A stretch of 64,000 nt of DNA from an uncultured Saprospiraceae bacterium (lineage in GTDB: Bacteria; Bacteroidota; Bacteroidia; Chitinophagales; Saprospiraceae): contig CALIAU010000006.1 in NCBI GenBank assembly GCA_938045585.1, forward strand, positions 62,001 to 126,000, given 5' to 3'. The notes under the pieces were generated by a model. It saw only the letters and a program-made list of their open reading frames with translations. It was not told where the DNA came from and ran no database searches. Numbering within the stretch: position 1 is the first letter of the stretch; each line of letters opens with the position of its first letter. This document shows, in pieces, positions 1-8,095 of the stretch. The translations under genes were made by a program, and so were the position numbers.

Positions 1-1
1 T

Positions 2-493
2 GGCCCTAAACCATTTCTGGAGCACACACAAGATGATTACGATTCATATCTAGACTTGAATAGAGGCTTTTTCTTTTTAACGCAGGCAACTGCAAATGCC
101 ATGAAAAACAGTGGAGGAGGATCTATCGTAAATGTGGGTTCTATGTGGGCTAAACAAGCAGTTAAAGCTACTCCTTCTTCTGCGTATTCAATGCAAAAAG
201 CTGGTTTGCACTCTCTTACTCAGCATCTTGCTATGGAATTAGCAGATCATAAAATTCGCGTAAATGCAGTATCACCGGCAGTTGTGAATACGCCTGTCTA
301 TCATGGAGTATTTGGAGGTAAGTCTGAAGCAGAAACAGCCTTACAAGGATTTCATGAATTTCATCCAATAGGAAGAATAGGTACACCTGAAGATATAGCA
401 AATAGTATTCTATTCTTACTCTCGGATAGGAGTTCTTGGGTTACTGGAGCTATCTGGGATACAGATGGTGGTGTAATCGCTGGAAGAAATTAA
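2..493 (+). CDS. SDR-family oxidoreductase, C-terminal part (5' end outside window)
   Basis: The frame is open from base 2, so the TTG at 56 used by the ORF track is not the start; the N-terminal NAD(P)-binding glycine motif lies upstream of the window. The visible 163 residues carry the catalytic half of a short-chain dehydrogenase/reductase: a serine in NVGS, the YxxxK pair as YSMQK, then the RVNAVSP strand and a C-terminal [10 protein letters not shown] segment typical of classical SDRs. It should be a cytosolic NAD(P)H-dependent enzyme. The substrate cannot be read from the sequence. It converges on ychF across 124 bases that hold a long inverted repeat. Confidence 0.9.
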   Translation, partial: GPKPFLEHTQDDYDSYLDLNRGFFFLTQATANAMKNSGGGSIVNVGSMWAKQAVKATPSSAYSMQKAGLHSLTQHLAMELADHKIRVNAVSPAVVNTPVYHGVFGGKSEAETALQGFHEFHPIGRIGTPEDIANSILFLLSDRSSWVTGAIWDTDGGVIAGRN

Positions 494-510
494 AGGATAG
501 TTAGTTTGCC

Positions 511-550
511 TATGATGGAAGTTTTACTGCAGAGTAAATCTTCCATCATA
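511..550. terminator. 40-bp near-perfect inverted repeat between convergent genes
   Basis: TATGATGGAAG and CTTCCATCATA are exact complements. Between them TTTACT-GCAG-AGTAAA pairs again, so the whole segment folds into an 18-bp stem with one T/T mismatch and a GCAG loop. It sits between the convergent SDR and ychF genes and can terminate both. No strong T-run follows, so a folded RNA end or a protein-binding palindrome is also possible. Confidence 0.55.
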
Positions 551-617
551 ATTTGTCCTTATCCTCTGTACACTTTGTATACGTTCCTTTTCTCTGTTTT
601 AGGAAAATATCACGCAT

Positions 618-1715
618 CTATACATTAAATCTAAAATGCATGATGTCTCCATCCGTCACTATATATTCTTTCCCTTCCACTGCCATTTTTCCTGCATCTT
701 TAACAGCACTTTCTGAACCTAGGCTAACATAATCATTGTATTTGATTACCTCAGCGCGGATAAAGCCTTTTTCAAAATCAGTATGAATTACTCCAGCCGC
801 TTGTGGTGCAGTAGAACCATTAATAACAGTCCATGCACGTACTTCTTTTTCGCCCGCTGTAAAATAGGTGATAAGATTAAGAAGGGCATAGGCAGCACGC
901 GTTACACGGAAGACTCCAGGTTCTTTGAGCCCCATCTCTTGTACAAATTCTAATTTTTCTTCTAGTGTTTCTAGTTCTGCAATATCTGCTTCTATAGCGG
1001 CACTAATCCGAATGGTCTCCGCGTTTTCATCTTTGACTAAGTCTTCAAACTTCTTGGTGAACGCATTACCATCCACCACTGAGTTTTCATCTACATTGCA
1101 TATGTACAGGATGGGTTTGTCTGTTAATAAAAAGAGTTGTTTGAAGAACGGAGCATCTTCCTTTGTACGTTCTATTGATCGTGCTGGCTTACCCTGTTCT
1201 AAGTGCGCCATAATTGCCTCGGTCAATTCTACATTCCGAAGGTCTTCTTTATTATTAGTCTTAGCTGCCTTTTTATATTTTTCTAATCGCTTTTCTAATC
1301 CATCCAGATCCTTCAGGATAAGTTCAGTATCGATGATTTCCTTATCTCGCACTGGGTCTACTGAACCATCTACATGTACTACGTTATCATCTTGGAAGCA
1401 ACGCACAACATGTAAGATGGCATCTACCTCACGAATATTGGAAAGGAATTGGTTTCCGAGTCCTTCTCCCTTACTAGCCCCCTTAATTAGACCAGCAATA
1501 TCTACTATTTCGACAGTGGTAGGTTGCACCTTCTGAGGATTCACAATCTCAGCTAATGTATCTAGACGTTCATCTGGAACCGTGATAATCCCTACGTTGG
1601 GATCCTTGGTTGCAAACGGATAATTCGCTGCGAGTGCCTTTGCAGAGGTAAGCGCATTAAAGAGGGTGGATTTTCCTACATTGGGTAAACCTACGATGCC
1701 ACATTGTAAAGCCAT
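618..1715 (-). CDS. ychF: Ribosome-associated ATPase YchF (Obg-family)
   Basis: A 365-residue protein of the usual YchF/OLA1 length. The P-loop GLPNVGKST lies at residues 8-16 and the DIAG switch II motif near 72. The G4 position reads NVDE rather than NKxD, the change known in this family to favour ATP over GTP. A coiled-coil insert (about 130-170) and a C-terminal TGS-type domain (about 280-365) follow. YchF binds ribosomes and modulates stress translation. The ATG at 1715 starts only a few residues before the P-loop, as in homologues. An exact TAnnTTTG element lies 21 bases upstream on the same strand. Confidence 0.97.
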   Translation of the reverse strand: MALQCGIVGLPNVGKSTLFNALTSAKALAANYPFATKDPNVGIITVPDERLDTLAEIVNPQKVQPTTVEIVDIAGLIKGASKGEGLGNQFLSNIREVDAILHVVRCFQDDNVVHVDGSVDPVRDKEIIDTELILKDLDGLEKRLEKYKKAAKTNNKEDLRNVELTEAIMAHLEQGKPARSIERTKEDAPFFKQLFLLTDKPILYICNVDENSVVDGNAFTKKFEDLVKDENAETIRISAAIEADIAELETLEEKLEFVQEMGLKEPGVFRVTRAAYALLNLITYFTAGEKEVRAWTVINGSTAPQAAGVIHTDFEKGFIRAEVIKYNDYVSLGSESAVKDAGKMAVEGKEYIVTDGDIMHFRFNV

Positions 1716-1736
1716 AAAATTCTAAGTTTGAGGCGG

Positions 1737-1744
1737 CAAAGATA
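1737..1744 (-). promoter_or_regulatory. Candidate -7 promoter element of ychF
   Basis: On the minus strand this reads TATCTTTG, an exact match to the Bacteroidota -7 consensus TAnnTTTG, ending 21 bases before the ychF ATG. I see no well-spaced TTTG -33 box, so the call rests on the -7 match and position. Confidence 0.5.
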
Positions 1745-1860
1745 GTCAAGTATGACAAATAATGATATTCTAATCTAATAAGCTGTAAATCAACGTGGAA
1801 TAATAAAATTATTTGCCAATTTCCCTTCATTTTCTCATCTCTTTGCTAATTTGAATCCAT

Positions 1861-2868
1861 ATGAAAAATAAAAAGTTAGTTCTTCAGAAAAGACCCGTAG
1901 GCATGCCGAGTGAAGATTGCTGGGACTTGCAAGAAGATGTACTACAGGAGCTTCAAGACGGCGAACTCCTAATTGAAAATCATTATGTCTCTCTAGACCC
2001 TGCGATGCGTGGATGGATGAATGAGGCGAAATCATACATTGAACCAATTGCTCTTGGAGATGTCATGCGCGCAGGAAGTATTGGTAAAGTGATACAATCA
2101 AATGGCCATCCGATGTTTAAAGAGGGTGATGTGCTTTCTGGAATGGGTGGTGTGCAGCAATATGTAAAAACAGATGGAAAAGGTTTTTATAAGGTGGATA
2201 CTTCTCTAGCTCCTATGACAAAATATATTGCTGTTTTGGGCATGCCTGGTATGACAGCTTATTTTGGAATTCTTGATGTAGGGGCTATTAAAGAAGGAGA
2301 TAGGGTCTTAGTATCTGGTGCAGCCGGAGCAGTTGGTAGCATCGTTGGACAAATTGCAAAAATTAAAGGCTGTGAGGTTGTTGGCATTGCAGGGAGCAAG
2401 GAGAAATGTGACTATGTAGTTAATACATTAGGGTTTACTTCATGTATTAATTACAAAGAGGAGAATATGTATGCAGCATTAAAACAGCATTGTCCTAAAG
2501 GTATAGATGTTTACTTCGATAATGTTGGAGGAGACATTCTGGATACATCCTTAGCATTTTTACGTAAGAAGGCGCGCGTTGTGCTATGTGGGGCCATCTC
2601 TCAGTACAATGCAGAAAAAGTACAGGGTCCAAATAATTACTTATCACTTCTTGTGAATCGTGCGCGTATGGAAGGAATGATAGTATTTGATTATGCAGAT
2701 AGGTATAAAGAAGCCGCGATGCAAATGGGCATGTGGATGATGGAAGGAAAACTAAAAACGGAAGAAGATGTGTATTCAGGTATTGAAAATTTTTATTCTA
2801 CCTTTCAAAGGCTATTTACTGGAGAAAAGCGAGGTAAACTTGTTCTTAAAATAAAGGAAGATGAATAG
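1861..2868 (+). CDS. NADP-dependent medium-chain reductase (CurA/PTGR-like)
   Basis: A 335-residue zinc-independent MDR-superfamily protein. The N-terminal substrate domain contains VSLDPAMRGWM, typical of the leukotriene B4 12-hydroxydehydrogenase/CurA group. The Rossmann fold begins near residue 150 with GAAGAVGSIVGQ, and FDNVGG follows near 220. Family members reduce the double bond of alpha,beta-unsaturated ketones and aldehydes with NADPH in the cytosol. The gene overlaps the next one by 8 bases, indicating co-transcription and translational coupling. The physiological substrate is unknown. Confidence 0.93.
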   Translation: MKNKKLVLQKRPVGMPSEDCWDLQEDVLQELQDGELLIENHYVSLDPAMRGWMNEAKSYIEPIALGDVMRAGSIGKVIQSNGHPMFKEGDVLSGMGGVQQYVKTDGKGFYKVDTSLAPMTKYIAVLGMPGMTAYFGILDVGAIKEGDRVLVSGAAGAVGSIVGQIAKIKGCEVVGIAGSKEKCDYVVNTLGFTSCINYKEENMYAALKQHCPKGIDVYFDNVGGDILDTSLAFLRKKARVVLCGAISQYNAEKVQGPNNYLSLLVNRARMEGMIVFDYADRYKEAAMQMGMWMMEGKLKTEEDVYSGIENFYSTFQRLFTGEKRGKLVLKIKEDE

Positions 2869-3325
2869 AGTATTAAAGCTGCAAGAAAAATTTAATGGAA
2901 AACCTTTTGGTAAAGTTTTGTTTTCGAAAATATTAGCGGGCATGGCTCCTTATTTTAAAACAATAAAGCCACAGGTAGAGGAGTTACGCCCTAATTATAT
3001 GCGTGCTTCCATGCGTAAAAGAAAGGCAGTACATAATCATCTGAAAACAGTCCATGCGATTGCCTCTTGTAATCTTTGTGAATTTACGGCAGGTATACTT
3101 ATGGAAGCTTCTATTCCGAAGCACCGAAGATGGATTCCTACAGGGATGGAGGTTTCTTATTTAAAGAAAGCAAAAACAGATCTAACAGCAAGTTGTGACC
3201 TATCCCATGTAGATTGGGAAAATTGTGATCATGTTATCTGTGCAGTATCAGTGCTAGATACTGAGGGGGTAGAAGTAGTGCAGGCAAATATTCGAATGAA
3301 GGTTTCAGATAAGCCGAAAAAATAG
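2861..3325 (+). CDS. DUF4442 hotdog-fold protein (thioesterase-like)
   Basis: A 154-residue protein that looks like DUF4442, a PaaI/YiiD-like hotdog-fold family related to acyl-CoA thioesterases. Visible features are the KLFN-like N-terminus, the conserved RPNYMRASM strand and the HAIASCNLCE segment corresponding to the central hotdog helix. No enzymatic residue can be assigned with certainty. Its ATG overlaps the end of the MDR reductase, so the two probably act on related acyl or enone metabolites, which is inference from arrangement. It converges on hslR with 6 bases between stop codons. Confidence 0.85.
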   Translation: MNRVLKLQEKFNGKPFGKVLFSKILAGMAPYFKTIKPQVEELRPNYMRASMRKRKAVHNHLKTVHAIASCNLCEFTAGILMEASIPKHRRWIPTGMEVSYLKKAKTDLTASCDLSHVDWENCDHVICAVSVLDTEGVEVVQANIRMKVSDKPKK

Positions 3326-3331
3326 AATTAG

Positions 3332-3745
3332 TTATTCTTCCAAATCAAGGAAGTCCATAAGTTGCTCCCACTTATAATCTTCTATTTCGCGTCGTTCTCG
3401 TTTGGTAGGTCTTCCGCTTCCTTTCTCTCTGACTTCATTACGCGCCTTGCCTATAAACCAATTCTTGAACTTATTCAGTTCAGCCTCTGGAGTGATATTT
3501 TCGTAACAAGGAGCAGCTAGTGTTGCAGAAACGCGCGTCTTTAATATATCCTTTACAATAAACTCGAAATTATAACCACCCTTATGCACGCGAATATGAT
3601 CTTCTCTAGACACGAGTTGAGATGGTTTAACATTTTTATCCTTTATTTTGACATTGCCCCCGCGACATGCAGTAGCTGCCAAGGATCTCGACTTAAAAAT
3701 ACGTACAGTCCAAAGCCACTTATCCACTCTTATTTTATCTGCCAT
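3332..3745 (-). CDS. hslR: S4-domain RNA-binding protein, Hsp15/HslR-like
   Basis: A 137-residue basic protein. The S4 RNA-binding domain fills the N-terminal half (IRVDKWLW at 5-12, then SRSLAATACRGGNVKI), followed by a Lys/Arg-rich tail with GSGRPTKRERREIE. This is the architecture of E. coli Hsp15, which binds free 50S subunits carrying nascent chains. It starts 4 bases after the ppk2 stop, so both are probably one transcript, linking ribosome rescue and polyphosphate-dependent nucleotide metabolism under stress (inference). Confidence 0.92.
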   Translation of the reverse strand: MADKIRVDKWLWTVRIFKSRSLAATACRGGNVKIKDKNVKPSQLVSREDHIRVHKGGYNFEFIVKDILKTRVSATLAAPCYENITPEAELNKFKNWFIGKARNEVREKGSGRPTKRERREIEDYKWEQLMDFLDLEE

Positions 3746-3749
3746 ATTC

Positions 3750-4529
3750 TTAGATATCTCTATAGGATGGGTCAGAAAAATCAGGTTTAGTTTCTAATAC
3801 CGGTAGTTCTAAATCCATCTTATCTAGAGCAGCAAGTACTTCTTTTGCAATAAAATAGTTCCGATACCACCGCTGGTCTACAGGAGCTATTATCCACGGA
3901 ACTTCTGATCTATTGATTGCGTCCTCATAACAGAATCTATAATTGTCCCATAGCTTTCTCTCTTCCCAATCACCATCATTATGTTTCCAATTTCTAGATG
4001 GATCGTCGATACGTTCTTGCAATTTTTCTAACTGACGTTCTTTAGACAGGTGGAGGTAAAATTTTAATATGGTGGTATTGTTATCATATTGAACAAGACG
4101 CTCAAGTGCATTTATAGATTCTATACGTTTAAGTGCATGCTCTTCGTCTATCCAATTGTGTACCCGTTGGATAAGTACATCTTCGTAATGCGAACGAATA
4201 AATACTTTGACCTCTCCCTTTCTCGGCATCTCTTTATGAATTCGCCATAGGAAATCATGAGCAAACTCTTCTTCTGTAGGCTTTTTAAAACCTACAGTAT
4301 TTACATGCGATTGCGAGCAACCAGCAAATACACGTTTCGTAGCACCGTCTTTACCACTACTATCCATACCCTGAAAAACAATCAAAAGACTATGCTTTTT
4401 CTGTGCATGGAGAATGGCGACTTTTCTACCTATTTCCGTTGCAATCTTTTTACGTTTACTATCAATATGTTTCTTTTTTAATCCTTCTGGAGCTCTTGTG
4501 CTAATTTCATTCAGTTTTATCATGATCAT
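3750..4529 (-). CDS. ppk2: PPK2-family polyphosphate:nucleotide phosphotransferase
   Basis: A 259-residue single-domain PPK2. The Walker A motif is GMDSSGKDGA near residues 54-63. The lid-region motif RIDDPSRNWKHNDGDW lies near 173-188, and RKLWDNY follows, matching the PPK2 family. These enzymes transfer phosphate between polyphosphate and nucleotides in the cytosol; the acceptor (NMP or NDP) cannot be decided here. Two ATGs open the frame (M1 and M3) and either could be used. A near-consensus TATATTTA lies upstream. hslR follows 4 bases downstream. Confidence 0.95.
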   Translation of the reverse strand: MIMIKLNEISTRAPEGLKKKHIDSKRKKIATEIGRKVAILHAQKKHSLLIVFQGMDSSGKDGATKRVFAGCSQSHVNTVGFKKPTEEEFAHDFLWRIHKEMPRKGEVKVFIRSHYEDVLIQRVHNWIDEEHALKRIESINALERLVQYDNNTTILKFYLHLSKERQLEKLQERIDDPSRNWKHNDGDWEERKLWDNYRFCYEDAINRSEVPWIIAPVDQRWYRNYFIAKEVLAALDKMDLELPVLETKPDFSDPSYRDI

Positions 4530-4608
4530 ATTTTGATGCTTAAATATAAGATTTGATTTTGATGTTTACTAAAAGTATTTTAGCTAGGAAAGAAGAACAA
4601 AAAGAGAA

Positions 4609-4634
4609 GGTGCACTGCTTTAAAGCAATGCACC
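4609..4634 (-). terminator. Hairpin terminator after the 174-residue OM protein gene
   Basis: GGTGCA-c-TGCTTT pairs with AAAGCA-a-TGCACC, giving a 12-bp stem with one mismatch. On the minus strand the stem is followed by TTCTCTTTTTG, so it acts as an intrinsic terminator for the gene ending at 4679. Confidence 0.7.
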
Positions 4635-4678
4635 CACATCAAGTAACTAAAAGAGAGTATTAAAGCTGAGGAAAATTT

Positions 4679-5203
4679 TTAGAATTTTTTAGAGATACCA
4701 ATGTTGAACATTCTTCGACTTATCGAATTGCCACCAAACCCATTGTATTTATCATATATACTTATTCCTTGTTTAAGGGTGGTATTGATTTTAATATCCT
4801 TTGTGATATGATATGAAAGTTGAATTGGTATATCGAGATGGAATTGATGCTGGATGCGAAAAGGACGGATGTTAGGTGGTATATCAAATGCATAATTGCT
4901 GTGTTGATAACTTAGGTCCATACCTGTGTGAATCTGAAAGTTTTTATGTTTAAAAAGTATTCGTCTAAAACCAAAGGAGGCTAGGTAAGTGTTGATATTG
5001 GATCCTCTGCTGCCACCCGCTTCCAGTTGAAGTGAGAACCTATCATTGATATGACGGGTATAGTTTAGTAATACATTAGTTCCTAAAAAATCTGTTGCAT
5101 TGAGTTGTAATCCAATCTCATTCTTTTCTTGTAAATGAATCTGCTCTTGAGAGAAAACAGAAAGGGGAAGGCACAAAAGTACCATTAGAATTAATCTTTG
5201 CAT
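4679..5203 (-). CDS. Unrecognised outer-membrane beta-barrel-like protein
   Basis: A 174-residue protein with a clear Sec signal peptide (MQRLILMVLLCLPLSVFSQ). The mature part alternates polar and hydrophobic residues in short strands and ends in FNIGISKKF, with a terminal Phe like many outer-membrane barrels. It resembles the small barrel-like proteins common in Bacteroidota, but I cannot name a family. It stands alone with its own terminator. A cell-surface or OM location is inferred. Confidence 0.7.
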   Translation of the reverse strand: MQRLILMVLLCLPLSVFSQEQIHLQEKNEIGLQLNATDFLGTNVLLNYTRHINDRFSLQLEAGGSRGSNINTYLASFGFRRILFKHKNFQIHTGMDLSYQHSNYAFDIPPNIRPFRIQHQFHLDIPIQLSYHITKDIKINTTLKQGISIYDKYNGFGGNSISRRMFNIGISKKF

Positions 5204-5402
5204 TCTTGTCGTTTTATTGGTTGTTGATAAAAAACAAAAAGGAAACGTGACTCTGGTAAGATGTGTGCAAGCAAGATACTTGTATTAACACAATCTTAGG
5301 AATGCTGTTAAATTTTCTAAATAAGACAATAAATACATTGCAGGTAATTAAAATGAATCTACCAACATAGAACAAGTAGATTTTTTGGACATAGAATTTT
5401 TG

Positions 5403-6326
5403 TTAGTGCATCATTTTTTTACGCTTCACTAGATAGGTTTCCAGTACGGCATGGAAGCCCTTATTGATGTCGGTCTCGATATAATCAATTTTGTATTGCA
5501 AACACTTTTGTCTAAGATCTTCTCTGAGTTGCACTACACGTTCTTTGTATAGTTCTTGAAGTTGATTTGATTGGAGTTTGATCTCTTCTCCAGATTCCAT
5601 GTCTACAAAAAGATAGGGGCGGTTTTCAAATTCAAAATTTACTTCAAGTGCTTCATCCACAACATGGAAAAGAACGACTTCATGTTTGTTGTACTTTAAA
5701 TGTTGCAATGCAGAAAAAATTGCTTCTTGTTGGTCCTTGTTTTCAAACATGTCACTAAAAATCACGACGAGCGATCTCTTGTGAATGCGTTCAGCGACTG
5801 CGTGTAAAGTTTCTGCAGCACCTGTCGTTTTCTTTAGATTATCATCTGCAAGTAGTTTTTCTAAATAGGTAAGGAGAAGACGATAATGTGTGGTGCTTGA
5901 CTTTGCTTTGCTGTGGATGTGAAGTGTGTCTTCAAATAAACTCAAGCCAAATGCATCTCTTTGTTTTTTTAACAAGTTCATTAATGACGCAGCAGCAAGT
6001 GCTGAAAATTGCAACTTGTTTAACTCATTTTCTTTTCTATCCTTAGGGAAGTACATAGACGAAGAGCTGTCTACCACAATTTGACAACGTAGATTGGTTT
6101 CCTCCTCATATTTTTTGGTAAAAAGTTTGTTGGTACGTGCAAATACCTTCCAATCGATATTTTTGGTGGATTCTCCTTGATTGTATAATCTATGTTCTGC
6201 GAATTCTACAGAAAAACCATGAAACGGACTTTTGTGTAGTCCTATGATAAATCCTTCTACTACCTGTTTTGCTAGTAATTCTAAGTTCTCAAGTTTTTTT
6301 AAATCGTGTTTCTGCAAAAAATTCAT
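5403..6326 (-). CDS. DUF58 domain protein (vWA-like)
   Basis: A 307-residue DUF58 protein. The family signature appears as EHRLYNQGESTKNIDWKVFAR near residues 45-65. A vWA/MIDAS-like DSSSSM follows near 88-93, then a Rossmann-like region with VVIFSDMFE. DUF58 proteins usually sit beside a MoxR AAA+ ATPase and batch-type vWA genes; no such neighbour is visible, so the partner must be encoded elsewhere. It has no signal peptide or membrane segment. The 199 bases between it and the OM protein gene hold no convincing ORF. Confidence 0.9.
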   Translation of the reverse strand: MNFLQKHDLKKLENLELLAKQVVEGFIIGLHKSPFHGFSVEFAEHRLYNQGESTKNIDWKVFARTNKLFTKKYEEETNLRCQIVVDSSSSMYFPKDRKENELNKLQFSALAAASLMNLLKKQRDAFGLSLFEDTLHIHSKAKSSTTHYRLLLTYLEKLLADDNLKKTTGAAETLHAVAERIHKRSLVVIFSDMFENKDQQEAIFSALQHLKYNKHEVVLFHVVDEALEVNFEFENRPYLFVDMESGEEIKLQSNQLQELYKERVVQLREDLRQKCLQYKIDYIETDINKGFHAVLETYLVKRKKMMH

Positions 6327-6354
6327 ACGCTCACTTTAATCTAAAGGTAGAAAA

Positions 6355-6388
6355 TAAAAAACCCTTAACCGAAAACGACCAAGGGCTT
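6355..6388 (-). terminator. Intrinsic terminator of trxA
   Basis: On the minus strand GCCCTTGGTCG and CGGTTAAGGG form a CCCTT/AAGGG stem with an inner CG pair, followed by GTTTTTTATTTT. It lies about 20 bases past the trxA stop. Confidence 0.65.
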
Positions 6389-6408
6389 CATTCAAATATA
6401 TTAATATT

Positions 6409-6726
6409 CTAAATGTGAGCTTCAATTTTTTCTGTAAGTGCTGCTTTGGTAGTAGCTCCAACATGTTTGTCCACTACTTCTCCATTCTTAATGAAAAGTA
6501 TGGTAGGAATGCTTCTCACACCATATTTCATAGAAACTTCTTGGTTGTGATCAACGTTCAGTTTTCCAATATTTGCTTTTCCATCGTATTCCTTAGCTAG
6601 GTCTTCAATGATAGGTGTAACTAGCCTACAAGGTCCACACCATTCTGCCCAAAAGTCAACAACTGATAATTTGTCACCTTCTAAAGCAACATCTTGGAAA
6701 TTGGTATCTGTAAATTCAAAAGCCAT
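6409..6726 (-). CDS. trxA: Thioredoxin
   Basis: A 105-residue protein of canonical thioredoxin length. The active site WCGPC lies at residues 29-33 in DFWAEWCGPC, and the cis-proline is in RSIPTILF near 75. There is no signal peptide, so it is the cytosolic general disulfide reductase, reduced by thioredoxin reductase encoded elsewhere. It is monocistronic: a terminator follows and 127 bases of AT-rich DNA separate it from the divergent DUF3810 gene. Confidence 0.98.
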   Translation of the reverse strand: MAFEFTDTNFQDVALEGDKLSVVDFWAEWCGPCRLVTPIIEDLAKEYDGKANIGKLNVDHNQEVSMKYGVRSIPTILFIKNGEVVDKHVGATTKAALTEKIEAHI

Positions 6727-6853
6727 CTGCGTGTATTTAATTTTTGATTAATTAATTATTAGTAATTATTAGCATAACATTGTCTTATTAAAATAAGTTG
6801 CATGTATACACATGAAAAGTAACGTGGAAGACCTTTCAAAAGTTTTAAATTAG

Positions 6854-7906
6854 GTGAAAATAATTGCTAAAATATCGTTCGGACTAGGCTTTTTGGTGGT
6901 AGGAGCTAGCTTCTTAGGCATTTTTTCCTTGTTTCCCTCCCTCACGGATAGCATATATACAAATGGAGTATTCGCCTTATTGCGAGTTATTTATGATCAT
7001 ACAATTGGATATTTGCCCTTTGCGTTTCTTTATATCTGCTTGCCAGTATTGATATATTTTCTTTTTAGTGGAGTTAATAAAGCCTACAGAAAGGAGTCTT
7101 GGCTAGGCCTGCTATCCTTCTTATTTAACTTTATTTCAGTCTTTTTGGTATGCTTTTACTTCCTGTGGGGGTATAATTATCAGGCAAGTACCGTAAAGGA
7201 ACGTATGGGTTTAAGCGTAAAAGACCTAGACGGAGAATACCTTAAAACTGAACTCAGTAAGCAATATCATCTTGTATTAGAAAAACGTCTAGAGATATCT
7301 AAAGACAGTCTTTTAGTAATCCCTCCAAAAAAGGCAAAACAAGAATCGGAGATAAGAGAGGAATTAGAGGCTGTCCTACAAACATTAGATTATTCTGTTA
7401 GAGGCAGGGTACGTGTTCGTGGCTTAATGCCGGGTATATTAATGCGCCTGCGTACTTCTGGAATTTATATTCCTTATGTCTTAGAAGGGCATTATGATAG
7501 TAGCATACATCCCTTACAATGGAATAACACTATTGCACACGAAATGGCACATGGGTATGGAGTAACGGATGAGGGAGAATGTAATTTATTAGCATATTTA
7601 GTTTGCTCAAACATGACTGATCCCTATGTGCAGTATTCAGCCGCGATGGCATATTATCGCTATCTAGCAAGAGCAGTAATACGCTATGATTCTAAATACT
7701 ATAGTGACTTTAGAGAGCAATTAGATCCTCGTGTTGTATCAGATTTGGATCAGATTAATATCTATCTCAATAAGTATGAAGAATTAATGCCGAATGCTAG
7801 GGATAAAATTTATGATAATTATTTAAAGGCAAATGGAGTACGGGAAGGTATTCTCTCTTATGATACCATGATTGGTTTAATTGCGGCATACCGTTTAAAA
7901 CAATAA
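6854..7906 (+). CDS. DUF3810 membrane protein with HExxH motif
   Basis: A 350-residue protein starting at GTG. Three hydrophobic segments occupy the first ~115 residues; the rest is a soluble domain with HEMAHGYG near residue 230 followed by EGECNLLAY, the metallopeptidase-like signature of DUF3810. The HExxH and downstream Glu would fit a zinc site, but activity of this family is not established as far as I know. Its stop abuts the xseB stop tail-to-tail (7906/7907). Confidence 0.9.
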   Translation: MKIIAKISFGLGFLVVGASFLGIFSLFPSLTDSIYTNGVFALLRVIYDHTIGYLPFAFLYICLPVLIYFLFSGVNKAYRKESWLGLLSFLFNFISVFLVCFYFLWGYNYQASTVKERMGLSVKDLDGEYLKTELSKQYHLVLEKRLEISKDSLLVIPPKKAKQESEIREELEAVLQTLDYSVRGRVRVRGLMPGILMRLRTSGIYIPYVLEGHYDSSIHPLQWNNTIAHEMAHGYGVTDEGECNLLAYLVCSNMTDPYVQYSAAMAYYRYLARAVIRYDSKYYSDFREQLDPRVVSDLDQINIYLNKYEELMPNARDKIYDNYLKANGVREGILSYDTMIGLIAAYRLKQ

Positions 7907-8095
7907 CTATTCTTCCTCGTCAAACTCCAGTTCAATGGAACGCAGTTTGGCGTTGCAAAAGACAAGTAACTCTTTGGCTCTATTTACTTTCTCAGTTAAT
8001 TTATCGATGCTTACATTTTCTTCCTCTAAGTCATTAAGAATCGTATTCAGTTCCTTTACTGCTTTGTCGTAATTTTTAGGTATATTTTTACTCAT
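7907..8095 (-). CDS. xseB: Exodeoxyribonuclease VII small subunit
   Basis: A 62-residue helical protein that matches XseB: YDKAVKELNTILNDLEEENVSIDKL is the typical first helix pair, and the acidic tail ends in EFDEEE. XseB binds XseA in the cytosolic exonuclease VII, which degrades single-stranded DNA. Its start overlaps the end of xseA by 8 bases, so subunit synthesis is coupled. Confidence 0.97.
   Translation of the reverse strand: MSKNIPKNYDKAVKELNTILNDLEEENVSIDKLTEKVNRAKELLVFCNAKLRSIELEFDEEE

Noticed and set aside
925-1536. 203-residue plus-strand ORF inside ychF
   Set aside because: It is the antisense shadow of the complete ychF gene and has a Ser-rich, family-free translation.
1846-1853. 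CTAATTTG as -7 element for the MDR reductase gene
   Set aside because: It lacks the TA at the first two positions of TAnnTTTG; only the TTTG part matches.
5340-5400. AATCTAC/GTAGATT hairpin followed by T-run as terminator
   Set aside because: A 7-bp AT-rich stem with a long loop; on the plus strand there is no gene upstream, and on the minus strand the T-run is missing.
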